Assembly: GCA_025450915.1 (NCBI GenBank)
Contig: JANWLH010000128.1
Span: 1-52,054 of the forward strand
Direction: 5' to 3'
DNA length: 52,054 bases
Source of the DNA: Candidatus Limnocylindrales bacterium
GTDB taxonomy: Bacteria; Chloroflexota; Limnocylindria; Limnocylindrales; CSP1-4
This document shows, in pieces, positions 45,477 through 52,054 of the stretch. The translations under genes and the position numbers were made by a program. Within the stretch, counting starts at the first letter, position 1. Each line of letters opens with the position of its first letter. Below the pieces are notes generated by a model, which worked only from the letters and a program-made list of their open reading frames with translations, was not told the origin of the DNA and made no database searches.

Positions 45477-45875
45477 GCTGGCTCCTCCGATTCGGCCACC
45501 GGCGACTCCGGCGGGCCAAGTATGCAGATTTCCTATTCACTCTGGATGGCACGAGCCGGAACTTCGTCCGGATGTCGCCGGCAGACGCTGCGGGCGAGGA
45601 TCCGGCCGAATTGGTCGGCAGAGCTCAATTCCTCGGTGTCAACCGTGCCCGACCGCCGGTCACCGAAGGGCGAATCGGAGGACGACAAGCCCAAACCTGG
45701 CGGACCGCGTCTGGTGACGACATTTGGACGAACCTCGCCCGGGCGAGTTCCGGAGCGACCGACCGGGCAACAGGTCGCCCTCGGCACGTCCGCCGAGCCG
45801 CTAGACTGCATACGTTCCATCCACCTTGCATAGGGCCGCGGCGCGTCCTGACGGCAAGTCTCGAGCGGAGGATCC
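45477..45875 (+). other. Divergent intergenic region with -10-like box
   Basis: This 399-bp gap separates the GcvT-like and flavoprotein genes. TAGACT at 45802-45807 could be the -10 of the flavoprotein operon, leaving a leader of about 60 nt with GGAGG (45867-45871). No convincing gene, repeat or hairpin is seen in the remainder; frames crossing it look random. Confidence 0.4.
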
Positions 45876-47471
45876 GTGGCCAGGACGTACGACGCGGTGA
45901 TCATCGGCGGCGGCCACAACGGCCTGGTCAGTGCGGCCTACCTGGCCCGCGCGGGTCTCAGCACGCTCGTCCTCGAGAAGCGCGAGCTGCTGGGCGGGGC
46001 CGCGGTGACCGAGGAGATCTTCCCCGGCTTCCGCTTCTCGGTCGCCTCGTACGTCGTCAGCCTCCTCCGGCCAGAGATCATCCGGGAGCTCGACCTGCCG
46101 GCCCACGGGCTCGACATCCTGCCCCTCGACGGCACGTTCACGCCCCTCCAGGGCGACTACCTGTGGCGGGTCAACGACCATGGCCGGACGATCCGCGAGC
46201 TGCGTCGCTGGTCGAAGCTGGACGCCGAGGCGTACGAGGAATACGGCCAGCTGATGGTCGAGATGGCCCGCTTCATCAAGCCGATCCTGTCGATCGTCCC
46301 GCCCGACCCGACCGGCTTCGATCCTCGCCAGTTCACGCCCCTGGCCGGCCTCGCCCGCTCGTTCCAGCGGCTGCCCGAGAAGCAACAGGCGGTCTTCGTC
46401 CAGCTGATGACGATGAGTGCCGCCGATTTCCTGGCCCAGTGGTTCGAGACCGACCCGCTGATGGCGACGATGTCGGCGTCGGGGATCATCGGCACCTACC
46501 AGGGCGTGAAGTCGCCGGGAACCGCCTACGTCCTCCTGCATCACTACATGGGTGAGATCGACGGCGCGTTCCGGGCCTGGGGGATCCCCCGTGGCGGGAC
46601 GGGCGGAGTCTCGAATGCAATCGGCAACGCCGCGCGGGCGCAGGGCGCCGAGATCCGCCTCGAGGCGCCGGTGGCCCGGATCATGACCCGCGACGGCCGG
46701 GCCGTCGGCGTGGCCCTCGAGTCGGGCGAGGAGATCTACGCCCATCACGTCCTCTCGTCGGTCGACTCGCGGCTGACCTACCTCGGACTGCTCGAGCCGG
46801 GCTCGCTCGAGCCGGAGTTCGAGGACGAGGTCCGCCGCTTCAAGTTCCGGGGCTCGTCGGGCAAGGTCAACCTCGCGGTCGACGGGCTGCCGGACTTCAG
46901 CTGCCTGCCCGGCGAGGGCGACCACCTCCGCGGAGCGATCAGCTACAGCGCCTCGATCGAGGACATGGAACGCGCCTACGACGACGCGAAATACGGCCAC
47001 TGGAGCCGGCGGCCGTACATCGACATGATCATCCCGACGCTCGTCGATCCGTCGATGGCACCACCCGGCAAGCACGTCATCAGTTGCTTCGTCCAGTACG
47101 CGCCGTACCACCTCGATCCGGCGCTCGGGAGCTGGGATGACAACCGCGAGGCGTTCGGCGACGCGGTGATCGACCGGATCGCCGAGGTCGCCCCGAACAT
47201 CCGGGACATCATCCTCCATCGCCAGGTCCTCACCCCGCTCGACATCGAGCGCCGGTTCGGGCTCACCGAGGGCAACATCTTCCAGGGTGAGCTGAGCCTC
47301 GAACAGCTCTTCTTCAACCGGCCGATGCCCGGCTATGCCCGCTTCAAGACCCCGATCCGGGACCTCTGGCTGTGCGGCTCGGCGACCCATCCGGGGGGCG
47401 GGATCATGGGTGCCAACGGCCGGATCGCGGCGATGGAAGTGCTCCGGGCGACCGGCCGGAAGGTGGCCTGA
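45876..47471 (+). CDS. Phytoene dehydrogenase-like FAD oxidoreductase (PYROXD2-like), copy 1
   Basis: This 531-residue flavoprotein has an N-terminal dinucleotide motif DAVIIGGGHNGLVSAAYLA (residues 6-24), then LEKRELLGGAAVTEEIFPG. Its C-terminal FAD-binding block is LWLCGSATHPGGGIMGANG. It follows the PYROXD2/phytoene-desaturase-like pattern. Such proteins oxidise hydrophobic or amine substrates, and exact reactions are mostly unknown. No carotenoid genes are nearby, so carotenoid desaturation is not favoured. GTG at 45876 with GGAGG. The next gene is a diverged tandem paralogue 2 nt downstream. Confidence 0.88.
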   Translation: MARTYDAVIIGGGHNGLVSAAYLARAGLSTLVLEKRELLGGAAVTEEIFPGFRFSVASYVVSLLRPEIIRELDLPAHGLDILPLDGTFTPLQGDYLWRVNDHGRTIRELRRWSKLDAEAYEEYGQLMVEMARFIKPILSIVPPDPTGFDPRQFTPLAGLARSFQRLPEKQQAVFVQLMTMSAADFLAQWFETDPLMATMSASGIIGTYQGVKSPGTAYVLLHHYMGEIDGAFRAWGIPRGGTGGVSNAIGNAARAQGAEIRLEAPVARIMTRDGRAVGVALESGEEIYAHHVLSSVDSRLTYLGLLEPGSLEPEFEDEVRRFKFRGSSGKVNLAVDGLPDFSCLPGEGDHLRGAISYSASIEDMERAYDDAKYGHWSRRPYIDMIIPTLVDPSMAPPGKHVISCFVQYAPYHLDPALGSWDDNREAFGDAVIDRIAEVAPNIRDIILHRQVLTPLDIERRFGLTEGNIFQGELSLEQLFFNRPMPGYARFKTPIRDLWLCGSATHPGGGIMGANGRIAAMEVLRATGRKVA

Positions 47472-47473
47472 CG

Positions 47474-49111
47474 ATGGCCCAGACCGGCAGGTCGTGGGAC
47501 GCGATCGTCGTCGGCGGCGGCCACAACGGGCTGGTTGCCGCGGCGTACCTGGCCAAGGGCGGCCTTTCGACGCTCGTGCTCGAGCGCCGCGAGCGGGTTG
47601 GTGGGATCGCCGACACCCACGAGCTCAAGCCCGGCGTCCGGGTGCCCGCGGTCGCCCACACCGTTGGCCGGCTCAGGCCGTCGGTGGTTCGCGACCTCGC
47701 GCTGCGCAGCCACGGCCTGCACCTGATCGCGCCGGAGGTGCGGGTCTTCGCACCGGCCCCTGATGGCTCCGCGATCACCCTGTACGACGACATCCAGCGG
47801 ACCGCCGACGGGCTCCGAGCCCGGTCCGGCCAGGACGCAGCGAGCTACGCCGGCTTCGATCGCCTCGTTCGCTCGCTGGGCCGCTTCCTGGCCGAGCTCG
47901 GTGGCGCGGCGCCGCCGGACATCAACGCGCCGAGTTTTGGCGACGCCCTCACCGGGCTGAAGCTGACCCGCTCGTTCCGCGGCCTCGGCAAGCACGACGG
48001 CCGCTCGATCCTGCGCGTCCTGCCGATGGCGATCGCCGACTTCGTGGCCGAATCGTTCGAGACCGACGCCCTCCGCGGGATCCTCGCCGCACGGGGCATC
48101 CAGAACACGGCGATGGGGCCCTGGTCGGCCGGCACGACGGCGGTCTTCCTGGCCGATTCCGCAGGCAACGACGGCGGGGCTGCCGGCCAGACGGTCTATG
48201 CCCGGGGCGGCCCGGGCGCTCTCTCGGCAGCGCTCGCGGCCGCGGTCCGGGCAGCCGGTGGCGAGATCCGCACCGACGCCGACGTCGTCAAGGTGACGAG
48301 TCGCGACGGCCGGGCGACCGGCGTGGTCCTCGGCTCGGGCGAGGAGATCACTGCCCGGGTCGTCGTTGCCGGAATCGATCCGAAGAAGGTCCTGACCCGT
48401 CTCGTCGACCCGGTCGTCGTCGGCCCCGGCCTGCGCTGGCGGGCCGCCAACATCCGCACGCCGGGCACCGTGGCCAAGGTCAACCTGGCCCTCTCCGGCC
48501 TGCCCGTCTTCCCGGCGGCCGGGGCGGGCCCCGACGGCGAGCGTCTCCTGCGGGGCAGGATCGTGATCGCGCCCGGCATCGACTACGTCGAGCGGGCTTT
48601 CGACGCGTCGAAGTACGGCGGGATCAGTGCGGCGCCCTATCTCGAGGCGACGATCCCGTCACTCGTCGACCCGACCCTGGTCGACGACCCGAAGTCCGGC
48701 GCACGCCGGCCCGCCCGCCACGTCATGAGCATCCATCTCCAATACGCGCCGTACCACCTTGCCGAGGGAACCTGGCCGGCCCGCCGTGACGAGCTGGGCG
48801 ATCTCGCGATCCAGACGCTCGAGCAATACGCCCCGGGGATCGGCAAGCTCGTCGTCGCCCGGCAGGTGCTGACGCCGCTCGACCTCGAACGCGACTACGG
48901 CCTCACCGGCGGCCATCCATATCACGCGGAGCCGAGCCTCGACAGCTTCTTCCTGTGGCGGCCGCTCCTCGGCAGCGCCCGCTACCGGCTGCCCGTCGAG
49001 GGCCTCTACCTCGCCGGCTCAGGCGCCCATCCGGGCGGCGGCGTCACGGGGATCCCCGGCCAGAATGCCGCTCGCGAGATCCTCAGCGACTGGAAGAAGC
49101 GCCGGCGCTGA
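47474..49111 (+). CDS. Phytoene dehydrogenase-like FAD oxidoreductase (PYROXD2-like), copy 2
   Basis: This 545-residue paralogue of the preceding gene has DAIVVGGGHNGLVAAAYLAKG at the FAD motif (GGGHNG), LERRERVGGIADTHELKPG, and the C-terminal YLAGSGAHPGGGVTGIPGQN. ATG at 47474 follows the first gene's stop by 2 nt; the longer frame upstream is shadow. Identity is clear at the motifs but modest between, so the duplication is old. The two may form a heteromer. It overlaps the convergent permease gene by 29 nt. Confidence 0.88.
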   Translation: MAQTGRSWDAIVVGGGHNGLVAAAYLAKGGLSTLVLERRERVGGIADTHELKPGVRVPAVAHTVGRLRPSVVRDLALRSHGLHLIAPEVRVFAPAPDGSAITLYDDIQRTADGLRARSGQDAASYAGFDRLVRSLGRFLAELGGAAPPDINAPSFGDALTGLKLTRSFRGLGKHDGRSILRVLPMAIADFVAESFETDALRGILAARGIQNTAMGPWSAGTTAVFLADSAGNDGGAAGQTVYARGGPGALSAALAAAVRAAGGEIRTDADVVKVTSRDGRATGVVLGSGEEITARVVVAGIDPKKVLTRLVDPVVVGPGLRWRAANIRTPGTVAKVNLALSGLPVFPAAGAGPDGERLLRGRIVIAPGIDYVERAFDASKYGGISAAPYLEATIPSLVDPTLVDDPKSGARRPARHVMSIHLQYAPYHLAEGTWPARRDELGDLAIQTLEQYAPGIGKLVVARQVLTPLDLERDYGLTGGHPYHAEPSLDSFFLWRPLLGSARYRLPVEGLYLAGSGAHPGGGVTGIPGQNAAREILSDWKKRRR

Positions 49112-50369
49112 CCGCCTCGTCCTCGACCTCGGGGTCAATTCCCGGCCGCGGCTCGGTGGGCACCCGGACCCGGCGACCCTCGCGCTTCTCGACGCGCCGG
49201 GCCGCCCGCTGGGCGACCGTCTCGCCGGATTGCTCCTCGAGGTAGTGCCAGAAGAAGGCGGTGACGATCGCCGCAATCGGGATCCCGAAGATCGCCCCGG
49301 CGACCCCGGCAATCTTGCCGCCGATGAGGACCGAGCCCAGGACCACGATCGGATGAAGCCCGACCGCGCCGGCCATCAGGCGCGGCTGGAGGACATTCAT
49401 CACGACGAACCAGCCGATCCCGATCAGGACGGCGACCGGCAGCAGCAGGTCGGGGTTGAAGATCAGGGCATCGAGGACCGGTGGCAGCCACGCGACGAAC
49501 GGCCCGAAGAACGGGATCGCCATGAGCACGCCGGCGGTCGTCGCCGTGATCGGCACCAGCTTCAGGCCAAAAACGACCGAGACGGCCACCGTGATCGCCC
49601 CGTAGACGGCGCCCATGATCACCTGCCCGCGCAGGAATCCCCCGAACGATCGGTTGACGCTGACCCGCAGGAGCTCGGCCTCGGCTCGGTACGCGGTCGG
49701 CGTCAGCCGGAAGAGGAACGCCAGGATCCGCTTGCGGTCGATCGCGATGTAGATCGACAGGATCGAGATGATCAGGACGGTGCCGATCACGCTGATGCTG
49801 GCAACCGCCACCTGCTGGATCGGCCCGACGAGGTCCACGGCACCGGTCTGGAGGTTGTCGAGCAGCGAGTGGACGAGGGCCACGAGGTCGACCGACAGGC
49901 CCAGCCCGTTGAGCCGCTCCTGCCAGGGGGCCAGGTACTGGCCCAGGTTCTGTTCGATCTGGGGGATCGACTGGACGAACTGGCCGATCGAGCTGGCCAG
50001 GTTCGCGGCCACGACGAAGATCGCCAGGAGCAGGGCGCCGATCGCCACGACGTACACGATCAGCACGGCGGCCGCCTGGGGGAGGGGCCCGACGAGGCGC
50101 TTCAGGGCCGACGCGAAGGGGGTGACGATGAACGCGATCAGCCAGGCCAGGAAGAAGATCAGGACGATGTCGCCAAAGGCGAAGATCGCCGAGCCGACGA
50201 CGGTGATCGCGAAGTAGACCGCGATCACGGTGGCGCTCACGAGGAGCGCGGCAAACCAGCGCGGATCGCGGCCGAGGATCCGGCCCAGGTCGGTGGCGGC
50301 CTCCGAGACGCTGTTCAGCCGGCCGTCGTCGCCCGGTGTGTGCCGTTCCTGCCGATCCGGTTCGGTCAT
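49083..50369 (-). CDS. AI-2E family transporter (TqsA/PerM-like permease)
   Basis: This 428-residue protein has about eight membrane helices. It includes the family core EWTRAT-like segment VSVNRSFGGFLRGQVIMGAV, FFGPFVAWLPPVLDAL, and GLHPIVVLGSVLIGGKIAG. Members export autoinducer-2 or, in other lineages, exchange cations or fatty acids; the substrate here is unknown. ATG at 50369 was chosen over an earlier ATG (50402) that overlaps trpS. The C-terminal tail crosses the stop of the convergent flavoprotein gene. trpS ends 10 nt upstream, so the two are probably co-transcribed. Confidence 0.88.
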   Translation of the reverse strand: MTEPDRQERHTPGDDGRLNSVSEAATDLGRILGRDPRWFAALLVSATVIAVYFAITVVGSAIFAFGDIVLIFFLAWLIAFIVTPFASALKRLVGPLPQAAAVLIVYVVAIGALLLAIFVVAANLASSIGQFVQSIPQIEQNLGQYLAPWQERLNGLGLSVDLVALVHSLLDNLQTGAVDLVGPIQQVAVASISVIGTVLIISILSIYIAIDRKRILAFLFRLTPTAYRAEAELLRVSVNRSFGGFLRGQVIMGAVYGAITVAVSVVFGLKLVPITATTAGVLMAIPFFGPFVAWLPPVLDALIFNPDLLLPVAVLIGIGWFVVMNVLQPRLMAGAVGLHPIVVLGSVLIGGKIAGVAGAIFGIPIAAIVTAFFWHYLEEQSGETVAQRAARRVEKREGRRVRVPTEPRPGIDPEVEDEAVSAGASSSR

Positions 50370-50379
50370 CGCCTGACCC

Positions 50380-51399
50380 TCAGCGGAGCCCCATCTTCGC
50401 ATGGACCTCGGCGAGGGTTGCCTCGGCGAGCGGCTTGAGCCGGGCCGCCCCCGCGGCCAGCACCTCGTCGACCATGGCGGGCTTCGAGATCAGCTCGAGG
50501 TAGCGCTCCCGGGCCGGCGCGTAGTAGGCGATGATTCGCTCTGCGAGGAGTTTCTTCGTATCGACGCAGCCCGTCCGGGCGGTTCGCTCGCCGTCCCAGA
50601 TCTCCTCGTAGTCGGCGCCGAAGTGGCGGTGGAGCTGGCAGACGTTGCAGACCGCCGGGCGGCCCGGGTCCGTCCGCAGGATCCGCTTCGTGTCGGTGAC
50701 CATCGACATGACCTGCTTCCGGATGAGCTCCGGCGCGCCAAAGATGTCGATCGTGTTGCCGATCGACTTGCTCATCTTCCTGACGCCGTCGGTGCCCAGC
50801 ACGACCGGCGCGTCGGTGAAGACGGCCTGCGGCTCCGGGAAGGTGGGGCCGTAGCGGGCGTTGAACGCGCGAACGATCTCCCGGCTCAGCTCGAGGTGGG
50901 CGGCCTGGTCGCGACCGACCGGGACGACGGTGGCCTTGTAGATCACGATGTCGGCCGCCTGGAGGACCGGGTACGTGAGCAGGCCGTGGTTCACGTCGTC
51001 GGGCTGGTTGAGCTTCTTCTCCTTGTAGGTCGGCGTCCGCTCGAGCCAGCTCACCGGCGTGACCGTGGCCAGCAGCCAGGCGAGCTCGGTGTGCTCCGGC
51101 CGGTCGCTCTGGACGAACAGCGTGCAATGCTCCGGGTCGAGGCCCAGGGCCAGCAGCGATGCGGCCATCTCGCGGGTCCGCTCGCGCAGGAGCGTCCCGT
51201 CGTGGGTCGTCGTCAGCGCGTGGTAATCGACGATGCAGTAGATCGCGTCGTAGTCGTACTGCAGCCGGACGTAGTTGCGGACGGCTCCGAGGTCGTTGCC
51301 GAGGTGGACGATCCCCGATGGCTGGATCCCGCTGAACGCCCGCGGGCGTTCGCTGGCCAGGGGCGCCAGGGCGGGCGATGGGGCGAGCTCGAGGGCCAT
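50380..51399 (-). CDS. trpS: Tryptophanyl-tRNA synthetase
   Basis: This class Ic synthetase of 339 residues charges tRNA-Trp. It has the HIGH-like signature GIQPSGIVHLGND and the KMSKS signature RKMSKSIGN. A CNVCQLH...GC cysteine pattern near the C-terminal half (AVCNVCQLHRHF and TGCVDTKK) resembles zinc-binding or iron-sulfur-type TrpRS variants. The ending ARLKPLAEATLAEVHAKMGLR (R last) is typical for bacterial TrpRS. ATG at 51399. Divergent from the homoserine dehydrogenase gene. Confidence 0.94.
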   Translation of the reverse strand: MALELAPSPALAPLASERPRAFSGIQPSGIVHLGNDLGAVRNYVRLQYDYDAIYCIVDYHALTTTHDGTLLRERTREMAASLLALGLDPEHCTLFVQSDRPEHTELAWLLATVTPVSWLERTPTYKEKKLNQPDDVNHGLLTYPVLQAADIVIYKATVVPVGRDQAAHLELSREIVRAFNARYGPTFPEPQAVFTDAPVVLGTDGVRKMSKSIGNTIDIFGAPELIRKQVMSMVTDTKRILRTDPGRPAVCNVCQLHRHFGADYEEIWDGERTARTGCVDTKKLLAERIIAYYAPARERYLELISKPAMVDEVLAAGAARLKPLAEATLAEVHAKMGLR

Positions 51400-51475
51400 T
51401 GCCCGGAGTGTAACGGCCGACCGTGCGTGGGGAACGCCGCCGGCCGACGAGCGGCGGCCGGGATTGGGCGTCGGC

Positions 51476-51481
51476 TACCAT
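51476..51481 (+). promoter_or_regulatory. Candidate -10 element (TACCAT), near-leaderless
   Basis: TACCAT ends 8 nt before the ATG at 51489. The same hexamer serves as -10 for the cobalamin operon and possibly pth. No -35 is clear. Confidence 0.4.
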
Positions 51482-51488
51482 TCCGCCC

Positions 51489-52054
51489 ATGCCCGTCCCA
51501 ACGCCCCACGCGCCGCTGCGTGTCGGCCTGCTCGGCGCCGGAACGGTCGGCTCGGCGGTCGCCCGTGCCTTCCTCGACGACGCGGACCGTCTCGCGCCCT
51601 TCGGCGGGGCGCGCCTCGTCCTTGCCGGCGTCGCGGTCCGTGACACGACCCGGGCCGCTGCCGCGGGCATTCCCGAAGAGCTGCTCACCGACGCCCCGGC
51701 GCACCTCGTTGCCTCGCCGGAAGTGGACGTGATCGTCGAGCTGCTCGGCGGCGACGAGCCGGCGCGAACGCTGATCGCCGCTGCCCTGGCGGCGGGCAAG
51801 CCGGTCGTGACGGCGAACAAGCACGTGATCGCCCATCACGGACCGGTCCTCGAGGCGCTCGCCCGCTCGATGGGCACGCCACTCCGCTTCGAGGCGGCCG
51901 TCGCGGCCGGGATCCCGATCCTCGGTCCGCTCGCCGCGGACCTCGCGGCCAACCGGATCGAGCGTGTCCGGGGCATCGTCAACGGCACGACGAACTTCAT
52001 CCTCAGCGCGATGACCGAGCGCAAGCGGGCCTACGAGGCGGTCCTCCAGGAGGC
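51489..52054 (+). CDS. hom: Homoserine dehydrogenase, 3' truncated
   Basis: The frame is open to the window end; 188 residues are visible. The N-terminal NAD(P) Rossmann motif is VGLLGAGTVGSAVA, followed by VDVIVELLGGDEPA, the catalytic-domain start VTANKHVIAHHGPVLEALA, and the substrate motif EAAVAAGIPI. GIVNGTTNFILSAM is a family hallmark. The enzyme reduces aspartate semialdehyde to homoserine on the path to threonine and methionine. There is no N-terminal aspartokinase domain. Rest of the gene and any ACT domain are outside the window. Confidence 0.93.
   Translation, partial: MPVPTPHAPLRVGLLGAGTVGSAVARAFLDDADRLAPFGGARLVLAGVAVRDTTRAAAAGIPEELLTDAPAHLVASPEVDVIVELLGGDEPARTLIAAALAAGKPVVTANKHVIAHHGPVLEALARSMGTPLRFEAAVAAGIPILGPLAADLAANRIERVRGIVNGTTNFILSAMTERKRAYEAVLQE

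Noticed and set aside
45876-49111. Carotenoid biosynthesis locus
   Set aside because: The two flavoproteins are PYROXD2-like, and no phytoene synthase or other carotenoid gene is present.
49083-49111. Convergent 29-nt overlap as a sign of a frameshift or wrong stop
   Set aside because: Both reading frames are intact to their stops with normal C-termini; short convergent overlaps are common in compact genomes.

Overview
The window is a strongly GC-rich, densely packed bacterial chromosome segment. Many neighbours overlap by 1 to 11 nt at ATGA or GTGA junctions, and GTG and TTG starts are common. The exported proteins are lipobox lipoproteins or carry one membrane anchor, and no outer-membrane protein is visible. 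A zinc-finger DnaJ, a 7TM-HD phosphohydrolase, a fused ECF ATPase and a surface-anchored cobalamin capture module occur together. My best inference is a monoderm-like high-GC Chloroflexota (Limnocylindria or Ellin6529-like). An actinobacterial-type lineage is not excluded, and the window has no rRNA to settle it.

Layout. 1-4.4 kb: SPFH protein (cut by the window edge), dnaJ-prmA, then a membrane protein/HIT/lipoprotein operon. 4.4-7 kb: acyl-CoA-ligase-like gene divergent from an alpha/beta hydrolase. 7.0-7.9 kb: non-coding DNA with three long imperfect palindromes. 7.9-17.7 kb: housekeeping run rpsU-yqeY-7TM-HD-ybeY-pth-mfd-MFS. 17.7-22 kb: apt-mtnA-GNAT-ahcY, a purine and methionine salvage operon. 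22-24.1 kb: methyltransferase, two more long palindromes and a lipoprotein. 24.2-29.5 kb: GH2 beta-galactosidase plus GH36 alpha-galactosidase. 29.5-33.7 kb: metK and a GDP-mannose supply module. 33.8-38.8 kb: SWIM mini-protein, a three-gene minus-strand operon with a clan-CD (caspase-like) secreted protease, a lipoprotein and an aminotransferase. 38.8-44.1 kb: a cobalamin-riboswitch-controlled operon. 44.3-49.1 kb: GcvT-family protein divergent from two tandem PYROXD2-like flavoproteins. 49.1-52.05 kb: AI-2E-type permease, trpS, and the start of homoserine dehydrogenase.

The most striking system is the minus-strand B12 operon. A cobalamin riboswitch precedes two surface-anchored proteins that look like the separated halves of animal intrinsic factor/transcobalamin: an alpha6/alpha6-barrel repeat protein and a DUF4430-like beta domain. 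A complete ECF transporter (T, fused A-A', S) follows. The natural reading is extracellular capture of cobalamin and hand-over to the ECF permease.

Two other signals may be undescribed. One is a family of about 160-174 bp near-palindromic intergenic elements, five copies in two clusters, with a shared TTCGTGC core at or close to the dyad centre. The other is an rpsU leader with a perfect 12-nt match to the expected 16S rRNA tail, which suggests bS21 autoregulation. Several genes also have a -10-like hexamer ending 7-8 nt before the start codon, which points to leaderless transcription.
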